This document shows, piece after piece, positions 9,463-17,645 of a DNA stretch of 64,000 nt. The number at the start of each line of letters is the position of its first letter. The stretch's first letter is position 1. Below the pieces are notes generated by a model. That model made no database searches, was not told the origin of the DNA, and saw nothing but the letters and a program-made list of their open reading frames with translations. A program made the position numbers and the translations under genes. Origin of the DNA: Streptomyces malachitofuscus (GTDB lineage: Bacteria > Actinomycetota > Actinomycetes > Streptomycetales > Streptomycetaceae); contig NZ_BMUF01000001.1 of assembly GCF_014650055.1 (NCBI RefSeq), positions 1 through 64,000 on the forward strand, written 5' to 3'.

Positions 9463-10446
9463 TCATGGGCAGGGAAGGCGGTGCCGCGAACAGGCGCGGC
9501 ACAGCGTCTCCTCCGCGACCGGCCGGAAGAGGGTCGCCTGTACGTGGTCGCCCTCGCACTCGCGGAGGGCGGAGAGACGGCTGGACGGACGCGTGGGGCC
9601 GGGATGCCGGGCGGCCGGGGGAGCGGTGGCGGCGCCTTGGGCTGGGACCGGGGTCGGGGCGGCAAGCGCGTGCGTCACGTCGCGAAGCAGGTAGCGCAGG
9701 AGGCCGCCGGGGCGGTGGACCGGGGTGCCGTCGTCGGGGAGGCCGCGCAGGATGTGCGTGCGGACGGCGGCGGGGGTGTGACCGGCCGCGAGCCAGCGGG
9801 AGACGAGGCGGGCCAGTTCGTCGTGCATGCCCCGGGGGATGCGGCGGAGGTCCGGGGAGAGGTGGGGGAGGGCGGCGACGAGGGCGCGGGCGGCTTCGGG
9901 GGCCTCGGTTGTCTGCGGGGCGGGATGCGGATCCGGCTTCCGCTTCGGCTCCGTCTCGGCGGGAGGGTGGGAGGGGTTTTCCCCGGAGTCTTTCTTTGGA
10001 TGACCGTCGGTTGACGGAGGGGTCGGAGCACCGGCCGCCGGAATGCGGGGACTCGGCGCGACCTGCGGAGGCAGGGTGGCGGAGGGTGTGCGGACGGGCA
10101 TCCGGGCGAGGATCTTGGCGGCCTCTGCGGCGCTCAACGGCACGTTGGAGACGAGCTGTTGGGTCACCCAGTGCCCGCCGGGCCCCTGGAGCCGCCGCTC
10201 GTGCACGAAGCCCTCCTCCTTGAGCTGCCGCTTGGCTCGCGTGAAGGCGCACGCCCCGATACGGGCGCGCTCGGCGGTGCGCGACAACGACTCGCGCGCC
10301 CCGTCGGGGAGGGAGAGCTGCCAGGTCAGCAGCCGCACGGCGTCGGAGGACAGCCGGGGGTGTCGGATCAGGTCGTGGGAGAACTGCGTGAAGGCGCGCG
10401 GGGGCGCGATATGGTGCCGGTAAATCACGGTGGAGTCCTGTTCCAC
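9463..10446 (-). CDS. Winged-helix DNA-binding protein with Cys/His-rich C-terminus
   Basis: The product is 327 aa from ATG 10446. Residues 25-110 form a winged-helix domain like those of replication initiators and MarR-type regulators (SSDAVRLLTWQLSLPDGARE, then RARIGACAFTRAKRQLKEEGF as the recognition helix). A Pro-rich linker of about 80 residues follows, then a helical domain (ALPHLSPDLRRIPRG to LRYLLRDVTHAL). The end carries CEGDHVQ and CRACSRHRLPC, a possible zinc site. Related HTH proteins are common in Streptomyces, often in variable regions. The target is unknown. Confidence 0.7.
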   Translation of the reverse strand: MEQDSTVIYRHHIAPPRAFTQFSHDLIRHPRLSSDAVRLLTWQLSLPDGARESLSRTAERARIGACAFTRAKRQLKEEGFVHERRLQGPGGHWVTQQLVSNVPLSAAEAAKILARMPVRTPSATLPPQVAPSPRIPAAGAPTPPSTDGHPKKDSGENPSHPPAETEPKRKPDPHPAPQTTEAPEAARALVAALPHLSPDLRRIPRGMHDELARLVSRWLAAGHTPAAVRTHILRGLPDDGTPVHRPGGLLRYLLRDVTHALAAPTPVPAQGAATAPPAARHPGPTRPSSRLSALRECEGDHVQATLFRPVAEETLCRACSRHRLPCP

Positions 10447-10713
10447 TGGTGGTTCAAGGCCCTCGCGGACGGCTGCAACCGCCGCGGGGGTCGCCTTCGT
10501 TCCGTGCCCGGCATGGCACGCGGAAGACGTGATGTCGAGGCGACGCTACCGCACGCTACGTGCGCGAATGAACGCATTGAGTGAAGAAGGCTTTCGCGTG
10601 AGGGCGTCGCCCCGTCGATGCGGCCCGTCACCCGCACACGTTGATCACCGCGTACGGGCGACGAGCAGCCGGGTTCTCCGCATAGTGTCGTCACATGCCG
10701 CTCGGTCCCCGCC

Positions 10714-11532
10714 TCACCGAGGGACGTCCTTGACCTTCCCGATCAGGAGGCCGGACGCTCGGGCCTTATCCCGCAGCCCGGAGCTCAGGTCCACGGCATC
10801 CTCGATGACTACCATCCGCTGGACCTGGCCGTGCCGGGCGGCAGACCGGGCCGACCTGCCGACGTACTCGACAGCCTCTGTGAGACGCTTCGTCTCTTCG
10901 TCGCCGGATTGCCCGGGAGCCGCGACCCACGCGCCGTACGCGGTCCGTTCGCTGATCCAGCCGAGGTCGAACTGCGGTCCCCGTCGCGCCGGAGCCCGGA
11001 CGTCGAGCGCCGCTCGGCCGGTGACCCGCTCGACGAGGCGTGACAGCAGCTTCGCGTGTCGCGGCGTGCCCCGCCCCAGCATGCCGGCCTCCAGCCGGTT
11101 GATGCCCCGGGTACGCAGACGAAGCCTGTCGAACGGGCCGCCGAGGAACCCTTCCCCGATCTCGGGCATGACGGTCACGTGCTCGCCCTCCACCTTGAGG
11201 TTTCGGCACCGGGCCGGAGCTCCGAACAGAAGATCCGAGTAGCCGGCGTTGTCGACCACGTGTATGTGTCGGCCTGCTCGTCGTGACTCGATGACTGTCA
11301 GCAGTTTTCTGCTCAGCTCCCGGTCCGCGTCCTTGACGTTGCCTGTCAACTCCCCATGGACGACGAGGGTCACCTTCCTGGAAAAACTGTTCTGGCAGAC
11401 AGCTCCTAATGTTTGCGCACGAGAGAAGCAGTCCTTACGGACGACCCATTCACCGTCCACCCGGGTCTTGCCGGTGAACATGATGGTCTGTCCTCGGAGT
11501 TCGTGTATCCAGCCAGTGCACCGTGCGGACAC
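10714..11532 (-). CDS. Stand-alone BRCT-domain protein (TTA-containing)
   Basis: The product is 272 aa from GTG 11532 with a GGGAGG ribosome-binding site nine bases upstream. Residues 12-100 match a BRCT domain: LRGQTIMFTGK, then alanine/glycine helix AQTLGAVCQNSFSRKVTLVVHGEL, and a final helix before HIHVVDNAGYSDLL. This is the fold used by NAD-dependent ligase LigA, but no ligase or polymerase domain is attached. Residues 100-272 are of unknown family. Codon 42 (plus-strand 11407-11409) is TTA, so full expression should need the bldA tRNA. Codon usage is less GC-biased than its neighbours, which suggests horizontal arrival. A role in DNA repair or phage response is speculation. Confidence 0.72.
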   Translation of the reverse strand: MSARCTGWIHELRGQTIMFTGKTRVDGEWVVRKDCFSRAQTLGAVCQNSFSRKVTLVVHGELTGNVKDADRELSRKLLTVIESRRAGRHIHVVDNAGYSDLLFGAPARCRNLKVEGEHVTVMPEIGEGFLGGPFDRLRLRTRGINRLEAGMLGRGTPRHAKLLSRLVERVTGRAALDVRAPARRGPQFDLGWISERTAYGAWVAAPGQSGDEETKRLTEAVEYVGRSARSAARHGQVQRMVVIEDAVDLSSGLRDKARASGLLIGKVKDVPR

Positions 11533-11866
11533 TCTCGTCGACCTCCCGCCGGGTCAGAACATCCCTTGATACGCACCGTACTTCGGGCGTTGCGGAGGGG
11601 GAGGGATGTCCTGAGAATCGACCTCCGCCCGCATCTGTGAGTGCCCGGGTCAGGGACGGCGTAGTCGGCCTGTGGTGCTGTGTACCGGCGTCATGTCGCC
11701 CACTCGGTCACGGGACCTGGCTCGCCCGCGACGACGAGAGCGAGATGACCTGCTCGTTCACTCTTCCGGCGCAACTTGTTTCGGTCTCGGCGTGGTTGAC
11801 GCAGGGGGCGCCCTACGGTGCGAGCGCGGGTGAGAGGTGAACGGATGTGCTGAGGGGGCTGGTGCG
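11533..11866. other. Intergenic stretch, no gene seen
   Basis: It lies between the divergent BRCT and XRE genes. Open frames here are short and poorly biased. It must hold promoters for both genes, but I see no consensus -35/-10 pair I would defend. Confidence 0.4.
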
Positions 11867-12718
11867 ATGGAGTCGGGGGCGGACTCGGGTGCGGGCGTGG
11901 AGGGCGGCGCGGGCGCCGACTCCAACGGGGAGTTCCTGCGCTGCTTCGGACGGCAGATGAAGCTGCTGCGGGAGGCCGCGGGGCTGACGCAGGCGCAGTT
12001 GGGCGAGCGGGTCGGGTACGGCGAGGCGCAGATCGCGGCGGTGGGGCAGGGGCGGCGGATTCCACGGCCGGAGCTGGTGGACGCGGTGGATCGGGAGGTG
12101 GGCGGGCGGGGGTTGCTGGTGGCCATGAAGGGGGAGGTGGCGAAGGCTCGGTATCCGGGGTTCTTCCGGCGGTATGCGGAACTGGAGGGACAGGCGGTCG
12201 AGCTGCACGCCTACTCCGACCACGTGGTCAAGGGGATCTTGCAGACGGAGGAATACGCACGCGCGGTCTTCCGTATGTGGCGTCCACTGTTGGACGAGGA
12301 GACGATCGAGCAGGGCGTGACGGCAAGGATGGAGCGCCGGAAGCTATTCGCTCGTCGGCCCGCTCCGTTGCTGAGCTTCGTCGTCGAGGAACACGTTCTG
12401 CAGCGACCTCTTGGTGGTCCGGAGGTGCTGCGGGGCCAACTGGAACAACTGCTGCTGTACGGGCATGAACGCAACGTCGAGTTGCAGGTCATGCCGACGC
12501 GGCGCGACGAGCACGCGGGACTGGCTGGTCCCTTCACGTTGATCCATCTCGCCGATCAGCGCAGGATGGCTTACATGGAGGTACAGGACACCAGTGCCCT
12601 GTACTCGGACCCGAAGAAGGTCAGCCCGTTGGAGGCGACGTACAGAGTCCTCGCGGCACAGGCGTTGACTCCCAGGGAGTCGCTGGCCTTCATCCAGAAG
12701 CTGTTGGGAGAGCTATGA
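11867..12718 (+). CDS. XRE-family regulator with DUF5753 domain
   Basis: The product is 283 aa. ATG 11867 is preferred over GTG 11837 because GAGGGGG lies at the right distance. Residues 25-75 form the helix-turn-helix (FGRQMKLLREAAGLTQAQLGERVGYGEAQIAAVGQGRR). The rest is the Streptomyces DUF5753 domain, including GILQTEEYARAVF and RQ(L)-rich helices, and ends in PRESLAFIQKLLGEL. In this widespread arrangement the regulator is paired with a small DUF397 protein, here overlapping by four bases. Such pairs (BldB/WhiJ-like) modulate development and antibiotic production and are suggested to behave like toxin-antitoxin systems. Confidence 0.9.
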   Translation: MESGADSGAGVEGGAGADSNGEFLRCFGRQMKLLREAAGLTQAQLGERVGYGEAQIAAVGQGRRIPRPELVDAVDREVGGRGLLVAMKGEVAKARYPGFFRRYAELEGQAVELHAYSDHVVKGILQTEEYARAVFRMWRPLLDEETIEQGVTARMERRKLFARRPAPLLSFVVEEHVLQRPLGGPEVLRGQLEQLLLYGHERNVELQVMPTRRDEHAGLAGPFTLIHLADQRRMAYMEVQDTSALYSDPKKVSPLEATYRVLAAQALTPRESLAFIQKLLGEL

Positions 12719-12921
12719 AGACAGGCAGCCCCGCGCCTGCCGCTGGCGAACTGCGCTGGTTCAAGAGCAGCTACAGCGCGGGCAACGGCGGAGATTGCGT
12801 CGAGGTCGCGGACGCCGGTACGGCCGTACTGATCCGCGACTCCAAGCGCCCGGACGCGGCGATCCTCAACGTGCCGTCGGCCCAGTGGACGGCGTTCGTG
12901 CGGATGGCCACGCGCGACTGA
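12715..12921 (+). CDS. DUF397 small protein
   Basis: The product is 68 aa from ATG 12715, overlapping the XRE stop (ATGA). The family signature is clear: RWFKSSYSAGNGGDCVEVAD and then IRDSKRPDAAIL. DUF397 proteins are the partners of XRE/DUF5753 regulators in Streptomyces. Coupled translation supports a complex between the two. Confidence 0.93.
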   Translation: MKTGSPAPAAGELRWFKSSYSAGNGGDCVEVADAGTAVLIRDSKRPDAAILNVPSAQWTAFVRMATRD

Positions 12922-12971
12922 GGTGAACGGAGGGGTGGTGGGGAGCCGTTGATGCTCCCCACCGCCCTCAC

Positions 12972-13300
12972 TCATGCCCGAAGGGCACGGCCCTGCTCAC
13001 TCGCTCTTCTTGCGCCGCCCGCCTGCCTTCTTCTCGGACGCCAGTTGACGAGATCCGCCTCGGACAGTTCGCGCTCCGTGCGGCCGGTGTCGAGTGCGGC
13101 TTGGAACTCCTCGGCGGGGTTGCCCTCTCACTCCTCGTCGTACTCGCCGTACCACTGGCATGGCGGCCGTACGCTCCGTCGCGACGGCCTTGTCGTACTC
13201 ACCGCGCAACGCGTCCGGCGGAACTCCGGCTCTCGGTCCGCGCCCGGAGATCGTCCTCGAGCACGCGGGCCTGCGTCTGGAGATCCTTCAGCTCACCCAC
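12972..13300 (-). pseudogene. Degenerate remnant resembling both ends of pglX (BREX type 2 methyltransferase)
   Basis: Read on the minus strand, fragments in different frames line up. GELKDLQTQARVLEDDLRAR (from GTG 13300) and LRGEYDKAVATERTAA (about 13205-13158) resemble the N-terminus of PglX. WYGEYDEE, a stop, then EGNPAEEFQAALDTGRTERE and LSEADLVNWRP (about 13150-13020, stop at 12972) resemble its C-terminus. The roughly 1,100 residues expected between them are missing. The remnant thus has at least one frameshift, one in-frame stop and a large internal deletion. Identification rests on my memory of PglX sequences and needs an alignment. No other pgl genes are in the window. Confidence 0.5.
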
Positions 13301-13489
13301 GGGCCCTCACGGCCCACCCCCTGGCCCTCGCGCACGAACCACCCCGATCCCCGTCAAGGGGAGATTTCCGCCGAAGAGGCTCCGGGGGAGGGCGCACGGG
13401 GCCATCATCAGGGAGCCGCAGAGTCTCGGGGCCGGCGTCCGGTGGGGAGACGTCGACGGGTGCTCTCTGCCGCGCACGGGGGGCATGGG

Positions 13490-16069
13490 ATGGCATGGAC
13501 GAGGGCGCTGGGCGGGTGCGCGGGTGTGCTGCTGTCCCTGCTCTGCCTGACCGGTGCCGCACCGGCGGACGGTGGTGGGGAGAACCGGGAACGCGCCGGA
13601 AAACTCGCCATCGAGGTCGCGTGGAACGCGTCGCGTGACGAAGTGGTGATCCGCGGGCGCTGCACCTACACCCTTGCCCCCGACAGTGAAGCCCTGGCCG
13701 CGCTGCGGGAGGAGGGGACGGCATTCTGCGGCGGCTACTCCCTGAGCCTGAGCGAACTGACGGATGCCCGCCTGGGCAACCCGACGACGAGGGTACGGCA
13801 GGAGTCGCCCCGGAGCCCCGCACGGGTGGAGACGGGTATCGCCACATACGAGTCGATCGTCCCCGGCTCGGTGACCCTGTTCATCGACATCGACATGGCG
13901 AGAGCCTTGGAGCACGGGCCCGCAGGCCTCCCCGGGGACTGGACGGTCGAAGTGAAGGCTCCGCGCTGGTCCTTCACGGGAATCCGCGGACCGGTGGAGT
14001 CACAGTCACCCGACACGGTCACATGGAAGGTGACGAGCGCCTCGCAGGTAGAGCCGGCGGTCACCCGCTCGGTCCGTCTGAGCAGGGAACTGGAGACGAC
14101 CGAGCCGTTCACACTGCGGTGGTGGCCGCTGCGACTCGAGCGGATCACGGCCTTCGGGGTCGCCGCCTGCGGAATCGGTGTTGTCGCGGCACTGCTGGTC
14201 GCACGGCTCGTCGGCCCCGCCGTGCGAGGGAGGTGGTGGACGGCCGCCATGGTGCCCGCGGTGATCGCCTGCCTCCTCGCGTTCGGCGTCCCGGAGCCCG
14301 TGCTGTTCCATCCGGCGACGATTCCGTCGGACGACACCCCGGACATCGCCTTCGTGGGGGACTGGGAGCCGAGTGCCGTGCTGGGCCTGTGGCTGTGGTA
14401 CGTCCTGCCTGTGGCCGGATGGTGGTTCAGCCATCGTCTGGCCACGGGTGGGCCGCCTTCCGGCCGCATGCTCGCCGCGAGCGGTGCGACGCCACTGCTA
14501 CTCCTGCCCGCCATGATGGCGAACGGGGCGACACCGAACCTCACGGGGTGGATTCTGCCGGCGGTCACGGGTGCCCTGGCAATCACCGTGGCGCTCGTCC
14601 TGCGCCATGGCGGGGGACGCGTCGGGCGGCGCTGGGCCGCCACGGCGGGCACGCTGCTGTGGCTCACGGGCCTGGTCCACTGGGCCGGTCACTCCCCGGT
14701 GCTGGACGACGGCGACGTGACGTGGACGGTCCATGAGACGGCTGCCGTACTGGCCTGCACCTGGCCGCCCGTCGTGTGGCTCACTTCCCTGCTGGGACCG
14801 GTACTGGGACACACTGTGCGGCCACTGGATCGGGCGCTGAGCGGCATCTTTCTCTGGACCCTGTTGACGGGCCCGTTCCTGGCGTCCGCCGTGGCCGAGC
14901 GGATCTTCGGCGATCAGGGCTTACCGGCCTCCCCCTTCACGGGGTACGTGGGACTTCCGCTCTGCGTGATGGCGTTCTGCGGAGTGGCCCTCCAGCTCGT
15001 GTACCTGCTGCGGCGCGGTGGACTCAGGGACCGGGGCCGCGCCATCGAGCCGGTCGGTCGTGTGCTCCTGGTCTGTGCCGTGCTCATGGCCCTGGGGTAC
15101 CCGAGCCTGCGCACCCTGATCATCTGGGGCGTGGCGCTCGCCGTGCTGTGGGCGGCTCTCGGCTCGTGGCTGCTGATCCCCGTCGGATCGGGCGTGACCG
15201 CCGCCAAGTTCCGGCGGGTCGAGAGGCGGGCACACGCACCCTTCATGAACCGCTGGGTGCGCACCCAACTCCTGTGGGACACCCGGGCCGACTTCCAGCG
15301 GGCGGCACGCTCGACGCTCGCCGAGGACATGCCCGTGACGGACTTCGACGACCGCTGGAGGAAACTGGACGTGCCCGGTCGGTGCGGAGACCCGGCGACG
15401 CGGCTGGCCCGCGCGAAACGGTTCGCGCTGGGGACGAGCGCCGGAGCTCCGCCGGGGAAGGAGGGCCTGCGCGGCGCGCTGCTCATGCAGCTGCTCGCCC
15501 TGCCGTGGGCCACCTACCAGCTTCTGTTCACGGAGGCGGTGGGCCACGACGGCTCCACGCCGTTCGCCCTCGGTCAGATCTCCAAGCTGCTGAGGTTCGC
15601 CCACTGGGCGCTGTACGGCTTTGTCTTCGGCTACTTCTACGCGCTGCTGCGGGGCAGCACCCCGATCGCCAAGGCGGCGATGCTCATGGCGGTGGTGCTG
15701 CCCGCCGAGTTGTTGGTCGTGATCCCCCTCACCGCGGACGTCGCGTACACGGTGAACCCGTCGTGGAACGACACGGCGGTGACCTGCGGTGTCCTGGCCG
15801 GTCAGATCCTGGTTCCCTGCATGGTGCTGGGGCTGGTCTGGGAATGGCGGCTTGCCCAGGCCGCCGCCCTGAAATGGTCCCAGGTGCGCAACTTCCGCCG
15901 GCTGTCCTCCGTCACCGTGCCCCTCGGCACCGTCCTCGTCGCCGCCGCCACCGCGTTCGCCACGGTGGTCGCGGGAGCCTGGGCCCAGCAGGAACTCCAG
16001 CCGCCCCCGGGTGCCCCGTCGCCGACGCAGTCCGCACCGGCACAACCCGGGCTCGCGCCCGCTCCCTGA
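13490..16069 (+). CDS. Large multi-pass membrane protein with secreted N-domain (possibly DUF6185), TTA-containing
   Basis: The product is 859 aa from ATG 13490; GTG 13460 is an alternative. A signal peptide ends near APADG. An extracytoplasmic domain of about 190 residues (KLAIEVAWNASRDEVVIRG and onwards) has two Cys that could pair. About ten or more hydrophobic helices follow, broken by a cytoplasmic loop of about 100 residues around RRVERRAHAPFMNRWVR. The tail is Pro-rich. It may belong to the actinobacterial DUF6185 family; I am unsure. Codon 478 (14921-14923) is TTA, making it a bldA target. The gene lies next to the pglX remnant, within the accessory stretch. Confidence 0.75.
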   Translation: MAWTRALGGCAGVLLSLLCLTGAAPADGGGENRERAGKLAIEVAWNASRDEVVIRGRCTYTLAPDSEALAALREEGTAFCGGYSLSLSELTDARLGNPTTRVRQESPRSPARVETGIATYESIVPGSVTLFIDIDMARALEHGPAGLPGDWTVEVKAPRWSFTGIRGPVESQSPDTVTWKVTSASQVEPAVTRSVRLSRELETTEPFTLRWWPLRLERITAFGVAACGIGVVAALLVARLVGPAVRGRWWTAAMVPAVIACLLAFGVPEPVLFHPATIPSDDTPDIAFVGDWEPSAVLGLWLWYVLPVAGWWFSHRLATGGPPSGRMLAASGATPLLLLPAMMANGATPNLTGWILPAVTGALAITVALVLRHGGGRVGRRWAATAGTLLWLTGLVHWAGHSPVLDDGDVTWTVHETAAVLACTWPPVVWLTSLLGPVLGHTVRPLDRALSGIFLWTLLTGPFLASAVAERIFGDQGLPASPFTGYVGLPLCVMAFCGVALQLVYLLRRGGLRDRGRAIEPVGRVLLVCAVLMALGYPSLRTLIIWGVALAVLWAALGSWLLIPVGSGVTAAKFRRVERRAHAPFMNRWVRTQLLWDTRADFQRAARSTLAEDMPVTDFDDRWRKLDVPGRCGDPATRLARAKRFALGTSAGAPPGKEGLRGALLMQLLALPWATYQLLFTEAVGHDGSTPFALGQISKLLRFAHWALYGFVFGYFYALLRGSTPIAKAAMLMAVVLPAELLVVIPLTADVAYTVNPSWNDTAVTCGVLAGQILVPCMVLGLVWEWRLAQAAALKWSQVRNFRRLSSVTVPLGTVLVAAATAFATVVAGAWAQQELQPPPGAPSPTQSAPAQPGLAPAP

Positions 16070-16265
16070 TGCCCCATCACGCAAGAAGGTGCGTGCCTTA
16101 CGGGGCGGACTGCGGCGGGGCTGCACGAAACCGGACGTACGTCACACCGGCTGCGCATGCTCCCACGCGAGCACATCTGTTAGTTTCATGATCGATTCGG
16201 TCGAGCGCTGCTGACCACAGCGTGTGCCGAAGGGCGATGTGCCAGGGGAACAAGGGGGAACAACC

Positions 16266-16577
16266 GTGCCCGACATAACGTCCGGCGACGTGTACACCGG
16301 CCGCGTGCTGGAGTGGCACAGCGAAGAGGGCTGGGGTGTGCTCGCCTCCGACGCCCTCCCGGACGAGGTGTGGGCGCACTTCTCGGTGATCGAGGCCGAG
16401 GGCTTCCGCGAGCTGACCGCCGGTCAGACGGTCGTCTTCTCGGCCGAGCGCGCCGAGCAGGACCAGTACCGGTGGCGGGCCCTGTGCGTCTGGCCGGAGG
16501 CCGGATCGCAGCGTCGGTCCGACGCGGAGGACGGGCCGGGCTACTCGTCCGGCCTGGACATCACCTTCGATTCCTGA
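16266..16577 (+). CDS. Divergent cold-shock-domain-like protein
   Basis: The product is 103 aa from GTG 16266 after GGGGGAAC. The pattern GRVLEWHSEEGWGVLASDAL, then VWAHFSVIEAEGFREL and TAGQTVVFSAE, follows the cold-shock domain layout (GxVKWFNxxKGFGFI, DVFVHFSAI, EGQxVxF). Several nucleic-acid-binding aromatics are changed, however (Trp for Phe in RNP1 and RNP2). An acidic C-terminal extension of about 30 residues is added. It may bind RNA or single-stranded DNA. Confidence 0.72.
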   Translation: MPDITSGDVYTGRVLEWHSEEGWGVLASDALPDEVWAHFSVIEAEGFRELTAGQTVVFSAERAEQDQYRWRALCVWPEAGSQRRSDAEDGPGYSSGLDITFDS

Positions 16578-16668
16578 CCACCCGTCGGCACCCTGCCGAA
16601 TCGGTCCTATCAGTCGCACACGAAAGCGGCATGGTCGCCGCTGCCGTGCGTTCCCGGACGGGATTCCT

Positions 16669-16848
16669 GTGTCTTCCATATCCACCAGGCGTGCAGCCGT
16701 CGTCGGTTCGACGGCCCCGGCCGCCGTCCTCGCTCTCGGTGCCGTGCCCGCTCAGGCGGGCGTCACCCAGGCCACGTACACCTTCAGGATGTCTGCGCCG
16801 TCCTACCCGCTGCGAACCAGCACCGCTCGGGCCGCTACAGCTCCGTAG
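16669..16848 (+). pseudogene. Possible truncated secreted-protein gene
   Basis: GTG 16669 opens a 59-codon frame with Arg-Arg, a hydrophobic stretch (VLALGAVPAQA) and a signal-peptidase-like AQA site, followed by about 25 residues and TAG at 16846. This looks like an export signal whose mature protein was lost. Its end overlaps the convergent gene by 14 bases. It could instead be a genuine short secreted peptide. Confidence 0.3.
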
Positions 16849-17542
16849 GCTCCAGTGCCCCCAGCTGTGCCATCAGCCCCAGCCGGTCGTACTGCCACCA
16901 GCCCTCGACGATCTTCCCGTTGCCGCCGAAGCGGAAGATGGTCGTGCCCGTCATGGAGACGTCCTTCCCCGTTGCCGGGATGCCGAGGAAGTCGGCCTTG
17001 TGGGTGCCCTTCCAGCTCCACCGGGTGCACACCCGGTCCCCCTCGGCCATCTGGTCCTCGATGCGGAAGGAGAAGTCGAAGCCGCCGCGCCACACGTCCA
17101 TCTCGCGCCGGAGGTGGTCGAGGCCGATGACGTCCTGCTCGTTGGCCGGATCGTGGTCGTGGTAGTGCTCCTCGACCAGTCCGGTCATCGGGGACAGGTC
17201 GTCCGCCGTGGTCAGCACCTCGAAGAAGCGCCGCGCGGAGTCCGTGTTCAGCTGCGCGTCGCGCACCACGTCCAGGTCCGTGAACGTGGGCATTCCGTCA
17301 CAGAGCGCCACCATCTCCCGGAAGATCCGGTCGGTCTCCGGGAGCTGCGAGTTCCGCATCGCCTCCTCGTACGAGGGGAACTCCACGATCTCGACGACGT
17401 GCGACGTGTCCGAGCGGTCCTTGCCGACCACCGCGTGGGTCGCCGTCCGTTTTCCCTTGGTCTGCTCGACCCACTGGTCCATGAGCCGGTCCATCTCCTC
17501 GAACCGGCTCGTCCTGCAGTCGATGAGCTGTACGAAGGTCAT
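16835..17542 (-). CDS. SnoaL-like polyketide cyclase family protein with N-terminal ABM-like domain
   Basis: The product is 235 aa from ATG 17542. Residues 1-100 resemble a dimeric alpha/beta-barrel monooxygenase-type domain (FVQLIDCRTSRFEEMDRLM, then VVEIVEFPSYEEAM). Residues 105-235 are a SnoaL-like NTF2 fold with EEHYHDHDP, GLDHLRREMDVWRGGFDF, and FRFGGNGKIVEGWWQYDRLGL. It probably acts on small molecules in the cytoplasm; the substrate is unknown. It lies divergent from nothing obvious and shares strand with the SDR and MOSC genes. Confidence 0.8.
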   Translation of the reverse strand: MTFVQLIDCRTSRFEEMDRLMDQWVEQTKGKRTATHAVVGKDRSDTSHVVEIVEFPSYEEAMRNSQLPETDRIFREMVALCDGMPTFTDLDVVRDAQLNTDSARRFFEVLTTADDLSPMTGLVEEHYHDHDPANEQDVIGLDHLRREMDVWRGGFDFSFRIEDQMAEGDRVCTRWSWKGTHKADFLGIPATGKDVSMTGTTIFRFGGNGKIVEGWWQYDRLGLMAQLGALEPTEL

Positions 17543-17645
17543 GACACTCGCCTCCGGTGCCCCCTGGGTCCGGGTTCGGTCCTGTCACGACCCATTTTCC
17601 TCCGGGGAGCGGGCTCCGTCCCGCTGTGACCGTGTCCGCGCCGGG

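Noticed and set aside
11795..11818. TTGACG...TACGGT as a promoter of the XRE gene
   Set aside because: The spacing is only 12 bases, too short for a sigma-70 type promoter.
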